Positions 35,640 through 47,300 of a stretch of 64,000 bases of DNA are shown here, piece after piece. The number at the start of each line of letters is the position of its first letter. Within the stretch, counting starts at the first letter, position 1. The notes under the pieces were generated by a model. It did not search any database. It was not told where the DNA came from and saw only the letters and a list, made by a program, of their open reading frames with translations. Origin of the DNA: Megaleporinus macrocephalus (taxonomy: Eukaryota; Chordata; Actinopteri; Characiformes; Anostomidae); contig CM038720.1 in the NCBI GenBank assembly GCA_021613375.1, positions 17,564,715 through 17,628,714 on the forward strand, read 5' to 3'. A program made the translations under genes and the position numbers.

Positions 35640-36575
35640 TGCGTTTCTGCTCTCAGTGTGTCTATGCTCCCTATATTGTGCATTCTGTGCGTTCCTAACC
35701 TCTACGTAGTGCACTTAGTGCGCCCCTAATTCCTACATGGTGCACTTAGTGCCTTTCTACTCCATATGTAGTGCACTCAGTGCGTTTCTAATTTCTTATT
35801 TTTTACATATAGCACTCTAGTATGTTTCTAAGCCTTACATAGTGCACTCCAGGCCTATGTAGTGCGCTTCATGTGTTCCTAATCTCTGTGTGGTGCACAC
35901 AGTGCATTTCTACGTCTTACATAGTGCATTCAGTGCTTTCCTACTCCCAATATAGTGCACTCTGTGCATTCCTATTCCCTATATAATGAATTTAGTGTGT
36001 TCCTACTCCCTACGTGGGGCAGTCGTGGCCTGAAGGTTAGGGATCCGGCCTTGTGACCGGAAGGTCACCGGTTCGATCCCCGGGACCGGCAAGTCATGAC
36101 TGTAGTGCCCTTGAGCAAGGCACCTAACCCCAACTGCTCCCCGGGCGCCGTGGATAAGGGCTGCCCACCGCTCCGGGCACGTGTGCTCACCGCCCCCTAG
36201 TGTGTATGTTCACTAGTGTGTGTATATGTGGGTGTTTCACTGCACGGATGGGTTAAATGCGGAGGTCAAATTCCGCTGTGTGTAAACACATGTGGCTAAT
36301 CGTAGTTCTACGTTCTAATCGTAGTCCTACGTTCTACACTAATTCTACACGTAGTGCAGTATGTATTCTTGTTCTCTACATTCCTACTTCTTACACAATG
36401 CATTTAGTGCATGTCCTCCCTATGTAGTTCACTCATTGCTTTACTTTTTCTACATATTGCACTCAATGCATCCCCAATCCCTATGTGAGTGCCTATGAAG
36501 AGCAATCAATGCGTTCCTACTTTAAACATTGTGCACTCAGTGCTACACAGTGCACTCACTCTGTTCCCACTCATT
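35640..36575. repeat. degenerate tandem array of TAGTGCACTNAGTGC units, interrupted by a SINE
   Basis: Units of roughly 35-45 bases, each with a variant of CTACRTAGTGCACTYAGTGC followed by GTTYCTAMTCCC, repeat some 15-20 times with drift. The array starts just upstream of the sec31a first exon. A SINE at about 36008-36292 splits it. Confidence 0.8.
36008..36292 (+). mobile_element. tRNA-derived SINE (V-SINE-like), plus orientation
   Basis: A tRNA-like head with an A-box-like start (TGGCCTGAAGGTTAGGG) and a good B box, GGTTCGATCCC at 36070-36080, is followed by the core CCCTTGAGCAAGGCACCTAA and a tail with TCACTGCACGGATGGGTTAA. The head is linked to a much longer body, so it is not a functional tRNA gene. 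Related copies are at 17775-18035 and 53011-53090. Confidence 0.85.
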
Positions 36576-37314
36576 ATGCATCACCACTATAAAAAAAAAA
36601 CTGAAACTAATGAACCAAAAATGTAGACATTTCAGTTTTGATGGTGTATCTCCATGTTTGTTGATTTTAGTTTTACTGTCATTTGATTGCAGTACCTGCT
36701 GTTCAAATTGTGTGAAAATGTCATGATTAATGGACAAAGATATGGATGTCTTGCTGACTGTAACTCCTATTTACCTCATATTTTACAACTCTTGTTCTAA
36801 TGTATTGGAAAAGACATGCTGCTCACCCAATACTTTGGAAACAAAATGTTCACTTTGTAAATAACTACTTTGGGTTTGTTTAGGCTTCGTCCTGAATTAC
36901 ACACCAGTTTACCCAGTATGAAGCTACAGCTCACTGAAAAGAATAAGAAGTGGAAATTATCAAACAGTATGTGGCTGTATAGAAAACTGCGCATTAACAA
37001 AACAAATATGGAAACATCTTTAAAAATGATAAAAATATCAGCTTTTTAAATTTTACATGGAATGTAGAGCTAATTAATGTCTCACAATTTAAAAGATAAA
37101 AGTAAAAAAAAAAAGATCCATTACAAAGATAATCTGACATCTTAACTACAGGGCAACATACAACATAGTTTACATTAGAGCATATATGCATGTACGAAGA
37201 CAATCTAATGGATAAAATACACCTGCACACTGATATGAATTGTCAGGTTGTTATTTAAAAACTTTATTTCACCACAGACTACAGCATTAATCCAGACATA
37301 CTCACATTCAGAAT

Positions 37315-37760
37315 TATTTGAAGTCAGAACTGTTCACAGCGGTGGCGATAGGACCAAGACCTTCACCTCTTAAAACTCCCTTACAAAGTTATTACAATAA
37401 TTGGTTATCAATATGCTGCCTGATGTCTAAAATCTCTGATGTTTTATGACATGAGTGAGATGATTTCAGACTTAGAATACATTCATAGTGGTGAAATACA
37501 CACAGGAAGCTGCGAGGCAAAACAGCCCTTAAAGAAAACGTATTGTTTCAGACTTTCCACTGTTTTACCATCATCACTGTCCATTTAAAATACTCAGGAG
37601 ACACAAGTACCTTTACCTGTGTTTTTGGTAGTAAATTAAATATCTATATTTGTGTTGTAGACATCTCTATCAATATAGATGTTGTGACCCCTGGGTTCTA
37701 TGACCACCACTGTAAAGAACATCTGAACCATTTCACACCAAACTGACTCTGAATCACTTC
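37315..37760. mobile_element. MITE-like interspersed repeat with inverted ends
   Basis: The left edge (GAACTGTTCACAGCGGTGGC) and right edge (CTATGACCACCACTGTAAAG) are partly reverse complementary, and the interior carries TTTTACCATCATCA and TCTATATTTGTGTTGTAGAC. Clear relatives occur near 3640-3980 and 41700-42070. No coding capacity. Confidence 0.6.
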
Positions 37761-38499
37761 AATTACATCCTAAATTGTGAATTTTGTAACAGAATTCCCT
37801 TCAAGAAACCAAAAAGTACTGAAACTTATTGCAGCCCAAAGACTTCCCAACAGATCTTGAGATTCGATCCACGCCACCATGTCCTTGAAGATCTTCCTAA
37901 ACAACAAAGAAGAGAAAATTCCACAAATTATATGAACAGAGAAAACCGCGGACCATCTTCTCTATATCTACAGACCAAAATCAACTCAGACTGAACCCTC
38001 ATAATAAAGTTTGTAATCTTTCCCATGCACAGGGTCAGATGGGTAGTGAGTTTAATCATTGGGACAGTCACTTTATTTCAACAACAAATTCAGATTAATC
38101 TGAAATTCAGAATATATTGTAGGAACTAGAGGAGCTTCCACGTGCACGTGCTCCAGCTCCACGTGTGAAACCTTCACAACATTCTGCTAATTCTCCAAAC
38201 TGTTATGTAGCGCTGTGAGAGGTATGAATAAAGGCTAGAAAATCCATTAACAGGAGGAAAAAATAATGAAAGCAGGTTCTTACTTAAACCAAATACTATA
38301 CAAGCCTATAGAAGCTAACTAACGTTAGCCGTAAACTCCTTTAAGACTTTCTTTAGCAACTCCAGCGCTACTTTAATTAGAAACAAAATATTTCAAATAT
38401 AATACGCCGGCCCTATTTAATTTTAAATGTTATAGACTTACTTTAATCTACGTCATCTTTATTCAGCATGCTTCCGCACTCTGCCCTGCAGCAATACCA

Positions 38500-39013
38500 G
38501 CCTGATGATGATGATGATGATGATTCTTCTTCTTCTTCTTCTTCTTCTTCTTGATTTTATGGCGGGTGGCAGACCAACTACACGTGCATTACCGCCAACT
38601 ACTGGAGTATGAAGCTAGACTTCGGGATAGTGAACTGCAGTAATATCATCCTAAAAAAATAAACAAACAATTATAAATAAATAAACAAAATTCTAAATTA
38701 AATGATACATCCCAATACACTTCAAAAACAAAAGAACTATTTTATGAACTAAATCCATCCCAGAACCACATGCCAATAAACCCTTTAAATACATATTCTC
38801 ATGACCCTTCATTATTAGTGAATCGAATAAAATTTGGCGTTGTGCCAAATGTTTCACACAATGTAATAATATATTTTCAGGTGTCTCCCTATATTTGCAG
38901 TATCGACCAAGTCCCGTGTCCTGGTTTGGAACTAAATGTAGAGACGAATTTAATAGAGTGTGACCTATCCGAAGTCGCGCTATCACCACTTCAGACCTCC
39001 GACTGTACCGCAT
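38500..39013 (-). pseudogene. 5'-truncated non-LTR retrotransposon 3' end with triplet tail
   Basis: The minus-strand ORF at 39013-38693 begins RYSRRSEVVIARLRIGHT, continues with a Cys/His-type arrangement (CKYRETPENILLHC) and stops. This pattern is the C-terminal end of the ORF2 of many LINEs, just after the RNase H or endonuclease-reverse transcriptase body. The upstream reverse transcriptase is missing. Downstream a short 3' UTR ends in (GAA)n and (ATC)n triplet repeats at 38504-38553, which look like the tail. The family is not determined. Confidence 0.7.
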
Positions 39014-39040
39014 AACATTTTACTGAGCTTCATTTCTTTT

Positions 39041-39192
39041 ATAATAAAAGTCCGGAGCAGACTTTACTGCAGCAACAGCAGTCTGAGCCTGGCTGAGATT
39101 TATTAGTGTCGCTGAGCTGTAGTGCCTTCATAATAAAAGTCTTGTGCAGTCTGCACAGCAGCTACAGTAATCTATGTGTCGGTGAGCTGCAT
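39041..39192. repeat. degenerate tandem duplication of about 85 bp
   Basis: TATAATAAAAGTC, GCAG, ACTGCAGCAACAGCAGTCT and GTCGCTGAGCTG in the first copy recur as CATAATAAAAGTC, GCAG, GCACAGCAGCTACAGTAATCT and GTCGGTGAGCTG in the second copy. Confidence 0.6.
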
Positions 39193-41159
39193 CTATTACC
39201 ATAAGCGGTTTATTGATTACGTTTTTTAAGGCCTTTAATTTTGTCATTTCAACTTTGTCAGTACTTTTTGAGGAATTACATTTTAACGTTGTGGCCACTA
39301 AAACAGTATGTTGTGAGAACGTAGGGACAATCCCATGTATACCTACACATTCATCTATCTCTATGCACAATGACTACATTTAGTAATTTTAAGATGTTTG
39401 GCCGTTTTGAGACAGTCCCTCTCCAGAACATGCATATGAATATAGGGTTGTGGTGGTATAGCATTTTCCCCGGATAGTCGGCAATTCCTTAAATTTTAAA
39501 GACAGTTTAGTTTACCCGTCACTAAACATTTACTAAACATAATATGGCAATGTTGTGACAACATTGTTGAGACAACATAAACCACATCATCTTTTGACAA
39601 CTTTGTAGCAATTTTGTAAGACAATATTGTGACAACATTTTTTGTGTTTGCTGGCTCATCTCACAGAAGAGCATGTTCTGGCACTGATATATTTAGATAT
39701 GAAATAATTCTTAAAATCTGACACATCGAAGCTATGTCTGACAGAGTAAAAGTTGAGTAACAGAAAGCTGAAAGTCTGTTCTGTAGTGTTAGGATTGCCG
39801 TTTTAACCATTTATAGGATATCTGAAAGTAAAGTTGAGTAAAAGACAGTATCGGCAGTAGTACTCCACTACTACTGTGTTAAATAAAAGAGTGCTTAAGT
39901 ATGATATTAAATAGCCTGTAAACGCTGAAGTAGAATATGAAACAGCCTGTAGGTGAGGGGGTTCAGCAGCAGGGATATGTGCAGCACTCTTGCAGCGCAG
40001 TGGCAGTGGAGAAAATGCAGAGCGGTTGAAGAAGTGCCACTGCTGTTACTGCCCAAGTAGGATTTCTAACTCCTACTGTTGCCTGTGGCTTGCTCACTGG
40101 GGGATATATGTTGTAACTGTCTGTTTTTAAAACTCTGTAAAGCTGCTTTGAGACAATATCGTTGTAAATAGCGCTATACAAAAATATGACTTGACTAGAC
40201 TACTGTGTCAAGCAAAAGACCTTTTAACTAAAACACTATGTTCCCGGTGTCTTCTTATTCTACATCAAAGCATCCTATTTAAGCTATATTACATTTAGAG
40301 ATTAAAAAAAGTATAAAAACAGTATTAATAAAGTAATTAATAAAAGTAATTTTAATTTAAAAATTTGATTTACTGCCTATTCAAATTCAAAGCCAGGTTG
40401 TGTATTTATAATTACATTTCCAATGTAGGTGTGCAGGACAGGAACTCAAATGTAAAAATGTGTTTGCATTTATGTGTATGTATATATGGAAAAATAAAGT
40501 GCATTTGATGTTTTATTGTGTTTATGTTCTGACTCGGACATTTGTTAACGAATTTCCTCGTGGTGGCGCTCCAGCTCTGTCATTAATATTTTTTCCATCC
40601 ACTATACAAACAAATTGCAGATAAACATGTTACATTTCAATTCGAATGTTGCCTTTGGTAAATCACACTCACACTGGGGTTGTAACTAAATACACAATTT
40701 GCATTTTAATTAGCAAACTTTGAATAAAGTGTGGGATTTAAACAGCAAACTGGATTAACTAGTTAGCTAATGTTCGTACTATTGAAACGCCCACAACGTT
40801 GAAATGTAATTACTAAAAAAGTTGTAACAATTTTGTCAGTGCGTCGTCAGAATCTCTTAGAATTATTCACACGTTGCATTATATCTGTGTGGAACTTGGT
40901 ACATTTGTCAAAAGGTAGAACTAATACAATAAACAAGGTTACTTACAACGTAAAAAGCGCCACCTTTTGACAACGTTGTAGTAACATTGTAAAAAATAAA
41001 CAACGCTGAGACAGCGTTGTGGGTTTGCTGGTATGTTACTGCTCAATATTTCTCTGTTTATTTTCATAATGTAAGCCATTCTGTGTAATAAACGTAAAAT
41101 ATTATTTTAAACTCACTGAGATATACATGCGCTCTAATCGTGTCATATAGAGGTTTTTT

Positions 41160-41349
41160 TACTTCTTCCGGTGGAGGCTTGTTGTGTTTCCGGTCCTGCG
41201 TTGTGGGAGTCAGCTGACAGATGTGCGCTGCTTTCCACGCCGCTGCGAGCTTCAAACCAGCCGAGGAGGATCTCGGGGATCTGGGGAATCTGTGGATTTA
41301 GGAATTTTCCAGTGTTCTCCCGCGATCATCTCTATTTTCCGCTCGCACA
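41160..41349 (+). promoter_or_regulatory. snx30 5' UTR / proximal promoter
   Basis: GC- and CpG-richer than the sequence before it. Two ETS-like TTCCGG elements at 41166-41171 and 41188-41193 lie about 160-180 bases before the ATG, typical of TATA-less housekeeping promoters. The transcription start is not visible. Confidence 0.45.
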
Positions 41350-44300
41350 ATGAGCGCTGGCACTCCAAAATCGCTCCCTTCGTCGGGGCAGAAATCCATC
41401 CAGGAGATGTGCCATCCTCTGTCTGCCGAGGAGCCCGTCCTCCCTCCGAGCCCTGATGGAGGAGGCAACACCAACAACACTAAGGTAAGACCACCAACAC
41501 TAACACCACAGCTTCAGCGCACTAGACTGAAGTCTCATTCGCTAGTCTCTTGTTTGAATTTTCCTGTTCCACCTTAACTGCTGCACCATTTAAGATGGAA
41601 CGGGAACATTCGAATAAGAAGTTGGCGAATAGGACATCACTGGTTCTAATGCAAAGGGGAACTCCACCCGTTTTCCAAAATTACTTCATAATTTGCTGTG
41701 AAACCAGAGAAGGTCTGAGCTGTTCACAGTGGTGGTGATAAGAACTCTAAAAACTCAGTCACAAAAAGTTATCACTTAAATGGTTATGAATATGCTGCTA
41801 CATATTTGAGATGCAGTTTTATGTTAGTTTTGATCTAAAAATCTATGAATAGGATTGAAAGTACTGCCAGAATAAATACTGAGTTTTTTTTTGCACTTTA
41901 TTATCAAGAATATTCCCCATAAAAAATAAGAGACGTATAAGACCACTGGTGGTTTTGGTAATAAATAAAAATGTCTGTATTTGTTGTAGATATGATGACT
42001 CCTGGCTCCTGTCACTGTCAAGACATTTCACACCAAACCCACTCTAAATAACTCTGTTTACATCTCAAACACTTGTATGTGGGATTTTGGAGAATTGGTG
42101 GAATTCTCACATAATTCTTCACATAATGAGCTTTCTAGTATTGTGGAGCCTTGTAAATTGATATATGCTAATGAGTTCTACCATGATTGTCTGTCTTGTA
42201 TGAAAGCAAGAGTGCAACACTCCTTAAAACTCCACTGTGGGTGGGTGGGGCCAAACTGCTGTAAGCTTAATAGCCTTAAAAAGGCAGTTACAATTTACAC
42301 AGAATTATATTTGGATCACATAGTCTGTGGAGAGAATAATATTTGAAAGGCAAAGACACTTGAAATTAGCAATATGTAAGATTATGAAATTAGTTACCTA
42401 CCTACAGAATGCGTAGAGATTGCAATTTTAGTGACCTGTCAAAGATGTCTGTGTTTTGCTCTGCAGCCACAATGTTTGATAGGTGGCGTCATCTTACACA
42501 TTGCTTGTTTAAAAGTTTTTATGTACTCAGGTGAGGAGAGTTAGGTTTCGTTGATTTGAGCCCTTTAAATGGTAAGGTACCTATAAAACAATGAAGGAAG
42601 ACATAGTTATGTTGTTTAAAATGCATAAATGCAGGAATCATCTTCACAGGTTCTTAGTGCTTGTAATACATCATCCAAAAACCTAAATTCAACCTATTTT
42701 TGTTGTGGAAAAAAATACTATCTAAGAATAAAGAATCTAAGAATAAAGACTGGAACATAGACCGGTTTCATGGTCATATAACTCACAATAGCCCTGTGTT
42801 TACAGCTGCTCGTCACATAATGAGATGCATTTGGAGCCCATTGTTGATTGTGTGTGGTTTGTAACAAAGAAGAAAATTTATTGAGACCCTCGCTCACTCC
42901 TGCTCGGCTGAACTGTGGTGGATATCCTGACTTATGCTGAATAAATGGGTTTGTGGACCAGGCGGACAAAATACATGGGTGTCGTCAGCTGAAATGACAG
43001 GAATAGTCCTAGAATAATTTTACAGTGATATGTCATGATGCTTGGACCCTCCTCCTTGTGCTGTTAGCTCAGTGTATATGTGTTTCTAGAACTTTACGTG
43101 TCTGTTGAGATAACATCGGCTGTTAGTGTTAGTGCTAAATGCCAAGGGCTTTCTAGTAAGTTACATTACATTAATAGATTACATCAGCTGTTAGTATTAG
43201 CTAGTGCTAAACGCCAAGAATTTTCTAGGGCATTATTTCTCCGTCAACATATTACTGTAGCTGTTATACAGCCAAGAAACACAGAGCAAAAGTTTATTTT
43301 AGATATTTATATTTCTCTCTTCTGCAGTTTTCCAGAGACAGTTAGCATTGATCCCTCTTTTAGGGAAAGTTTTGCTCGCAGTGCTGTGTTGTGCTGATAT
43401 GATAATGGCAGAGATTTCAACTCATAACTGCTAATATTCCTCTGTGATGGTAGTACACACTGAGCATCAGATTTTTATTTTCAATAATTGTATTAAAAAT
43501 GCGGCACACGGCTACTGCTGTAAATGTAGCGGTACATGCCTACAGCGACAATATACCATCCTGCAAATTTGTAATTTATCATTGGCAGCTGACTGAGAAC
43601 TGGTTGGGTGGTGTAATAATGATGAGGTATAAGCCTTATTATAAGATTTAAGGGCTCATCTACTGGAGGCCTGGGATCACCGGTTGGTAGCGGAGGGTCT
43701 CTGAGAGGAAAGGCTGTTATGAGGTTGCTCTCCAGTGATCTCGCTCTGCTCGGATGTGTTTTTACAGGGCTAAGCTCTTGACTGATTTCCTCGTCAGACC
43801 GTATCATTAGACGGTATCTAGCTGCGCTGTCCTTACTTCCACTGAGCGTTGAGCGTTCTGTTGGGCTGCTTTGCAGGCTTTTTAGCAGATCAGCAGCTTG
43901 ACAGTGTCTGAGCTTGTTTCATAGCTCTTGTATGCGGGCAGGCAGTCAGGAAAATGCTGTCATGGTTTCCAAAGCGGCGGATCTGAAATGAGGATGTTGG
44001 CTGCAGTATTTATTATTTTTTTATATATAAAATCCATCATGTCTTTGCAGCCATGATTTTTTTACTCTCCAGCTCAAGGTACACGGGTTTCAGTTTATCA
44101 GCGTCCCAGCTTGGTGGGATGATCTATTAATGATCTATTAATTAAAAATGTAAGACAGACCAATTAGTCACCAGGAATAAAGTGCGGCTTCATCCAGGAC
44201 CTGTGCATGTCAGAGCGTAAAGACTATTAGAGAGTCATTTGGAGATCATTACAAGGATTATCCAGCTGGAGTGTCATTGGAGTCTTGTAATCGTGTTTGG

Positions 44301-47300
44301 ATTAAAGATTACTGGAGAGATTTGAGGATCAGTTTCAGTATCTGAACAGCAGAAAATCAGATTTCGCCCTATAACAGATCTAGCCAAAAATGTTTATAGT
44401 GCAACATCATGTGAAGTCAACAAGGTCTGGGTCATGTGATCACATCAGTGGCCCCTAGCATAAGAACAAACAGAATTACAGTCCTTTTATTGGTTAATTT
44501 GTTCATGTAAACAGGTGGAAATCAGCAAAAGACCCAAGATTGAGTATTACTGTGATACTACTATATTAAATGTAGATCAAGGTCAGTTAAGTGAAGGTTG
44601 TAGTGGCAGAATCTACGTGCTGATAATAAAGCCTGTAAACCGCATTTACTCTAAAGGAAAAACACAAAAAAAACCCCAAAACCTCTTGTAAAGTTACAGA
44701 AAAATGAGTTACAGTAAACTGTTTTAGTCGTACAGTCGCCTCCGTGGTTTCTTCTGTTTGGTTGTGTAGTTTGATGACCAGTTTCAAGAGCTCCATCTCA
44801 AAATAGCTAATTTAAAGTGCGGTAGTTTTTTTTTAGATTAAAAATATTGGTTTGATGTTGGGGCGGCACGACCGTGTAGTGGTTAGCACTGTTGCCTCAC
44901 AGCAAGACGATCCGGGTTCTATTCCCGGTCCGGGCCGTTCTGTGTGGAGTTTGCAATGTTTCCTCGTGCATGAGTGGGTTTTCTCCGGATACTCCGGTTT
45001 CCTCCCACACGTCCAAAGACATGCAGTCAGGTTGATATGGGATATGGGATATGGGATTGCCCCTGGTGTGAGTGCGTGAGTGAATGTTGGCTATGTGATA
45101 AACTGGCGAACTGTGCATGGTGTACCCCGCATTCGGCCGATGACGCTGGGATTGGCTCCAGCCCCCTCAGTGTGCGGGCAGTTCAGTGCTGGGCACTTAG
45201 CGTGCAGATGCTGTAGCTCTAATTGACGGGTAGCCGCTGGGAGGAAAGCTGGCTGAGGCTGTTCAGTGTAGGAGGAACTTCAGAGCCCCTGTGGCTCGTT
45301 ACTCTGTGTCCTTTACTGTGACGCGATACTCTTCTTCATGAAGCACCTGCAGTACACACAATGACCTGCTATAGTCTAGGAATGAAGGGAATTTGATTTT
45401 GTCCACAGATGACAGAAGCCTCAGTAGTTTTCTCTCAGACTAGGAACTTTAATGTTATCTTGACCTGTCATGCCTGAATAATTTGTGGATATTCACTGAT
45501 GCTTTGGTACATGTCAGCATGTAATATGTATTTTTGATTGTGTATCATTATTTATTCCGCTAAATAAAATGTAAATAGTTTGTTTTCACACTTGATTTGT
45601 TTACCACAGATTTCACAGCAGGGTTTAGCTTTCTGTATTATCATGTTGAAAATACTGATGATAATGAGGTATAAGCCTTATTATAAGACATAAGGTATAA
45701 GAGCTCATCTGTTGGTGGTGTGGGAGTTGGTGGTGTGGGGCCTCTGACTTTATCTAAAGTGATTTTGATTTGCTTTTGGTTTAGATGTGTTTTTATAAGG
45801 CTGAACTCTTGACTGATTTCCTTGTCGGGCTGTGTCATTAGATGGTATGAAGCAGAGCTGTCCTCACTTCCACTAAACATATTTAAGTCATTTCACTTCT
45901 GTTGGGCTGCATTTCAGGTTTTCTTCTAGCAGACCAGTAGCTTGACAGCGTCTGAGCTTGTTTCATAGCTGTTTGGGTTTCTGTATCATGTTGTGTAACT
46001 TGGTCTGGTTTCACATTGCATAGGCTAAAATATATCACATTTCTTATATAGATGTTTTTTGATTGGTCTGAAATTTCGCTGGTAGGGATCCAGGCGCGTT
46101 GTTGCTGTCATGGTTGCCTCCATTCATAAATACAAATACATTTTATTTGAATTAACATTATATTTTATTATTATTTTATCAGCCCATTTTCAGAAATATT
46201 GTGCAGTGAATACAGTGTACACATATCAATTAGACTCTATATTTAACTGAAAATGGTACAAAGACAACATATTGAATGTTGAAAAAAAGACATTTATATA
46301 GTTTTTATATATTTTTTTTATTTTAAATTTGCAGAAACATGTTTCAGTAAAGCATTGACAGGTTTAAATTCACAACTGTGTTAACAGCATTCTGTAAGCA
46401 TTTGGGAACTGAGGAGACAGATGCTCTAGTTCTGAATTGGTCCTGACCTGTTGCCAATTAACCTAATTAGCTGTACGATTTTCCATCAGGTGTTTGTAGC
46501 ATTATGCAACATGTCCATCTTTTGTTGCTTTTGTTCAATTTTACTGATACTCTCAGTTGTTGTCTTTGTACTATTTTCAGTTATATATAGGGTTTTAATT
46601 ATTTGTACATCATTACATTAAGGTTTTATTAACACTTTGCACCCAAATTTTTTTGTCCCAAATTTCTTTTGGGAACGGAGTGTTTTCTATACCCATATAG
46701 CTATACCATATTGAGCGAAAGGCTCAACAGAGTCCATGTGACAAATTCATATACTTCTCTGTTGATTTATCGACCATGTGCAATTACTGGACATTACTAC
46801 AAGATGTACAGGAACTTTAAGAGAAGAAATGTCAGGCTATGCGTTAAGGTGCTGCTTGAAGAAAAGTCTTAACTGTTGAAAAAAAAATACATTTATTAGC
46901 CTGAGCCTTCCCGGTGACTATACATCCAGTTCAGTCTGTTTATGGTGCCGAGTATGACTGTGAAAGCTGACACGCATGTAAAATAACTAAATTATTATGA
47001 TCAGGATCTCGTTTTGTAGTCATTGTTGATCTGTGTAAATCTGGGTAGTTTAACAGCAACCCCCCCCAACCCCACCCCCTCCCGGGATCTAATTGCAGCC
47101 ACCAGGGACAACAATTGGTTATTAACACATTAGCAACCACCTAAATGCCATAGTAACCATTTGGAAGCAGCCTAGCAACTCTTCTGCGCAGTCACTCTGC
47201 ATCTTCAGGAAATGCACTGTTCTACAGTGTGGTACTGCCAGTACTCCATTTCGCTCCAGAGACAGTAGTGATACCAGAGTGACTATGCTATGTTTACTGT

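Larger units (their letters stand above)
35600..41160. other. divergent intergenic region between sec31a and snx30
   Basis: About 5.5 kb between two genes transcribed away from each other. It holds a degenerate GTGCACT-type tandem array, a SINE, a MITE-like copy, a LINE 3' end with triplet tail, a degenerate tandem duplication near 39040 and AACGTTGT-rich repeats. No gene was recognised. Short ORFs here match nothing I know apart from the LINE tail. Confidence 0.6.

Noticed and set aside
36060..36090. tRNA gene suggested by a good B box
   Set aside because: The A and B boxes belong to a SINE with a long non-tRNA body; no complete cloverleaf was seen.
44852..45216. Paired ORFs conserved in both 1-kb copies
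   Set aside because: Their conservation only reflects the recent duplication; the sequence is a widespread fish repeat with a tRNA-like head.
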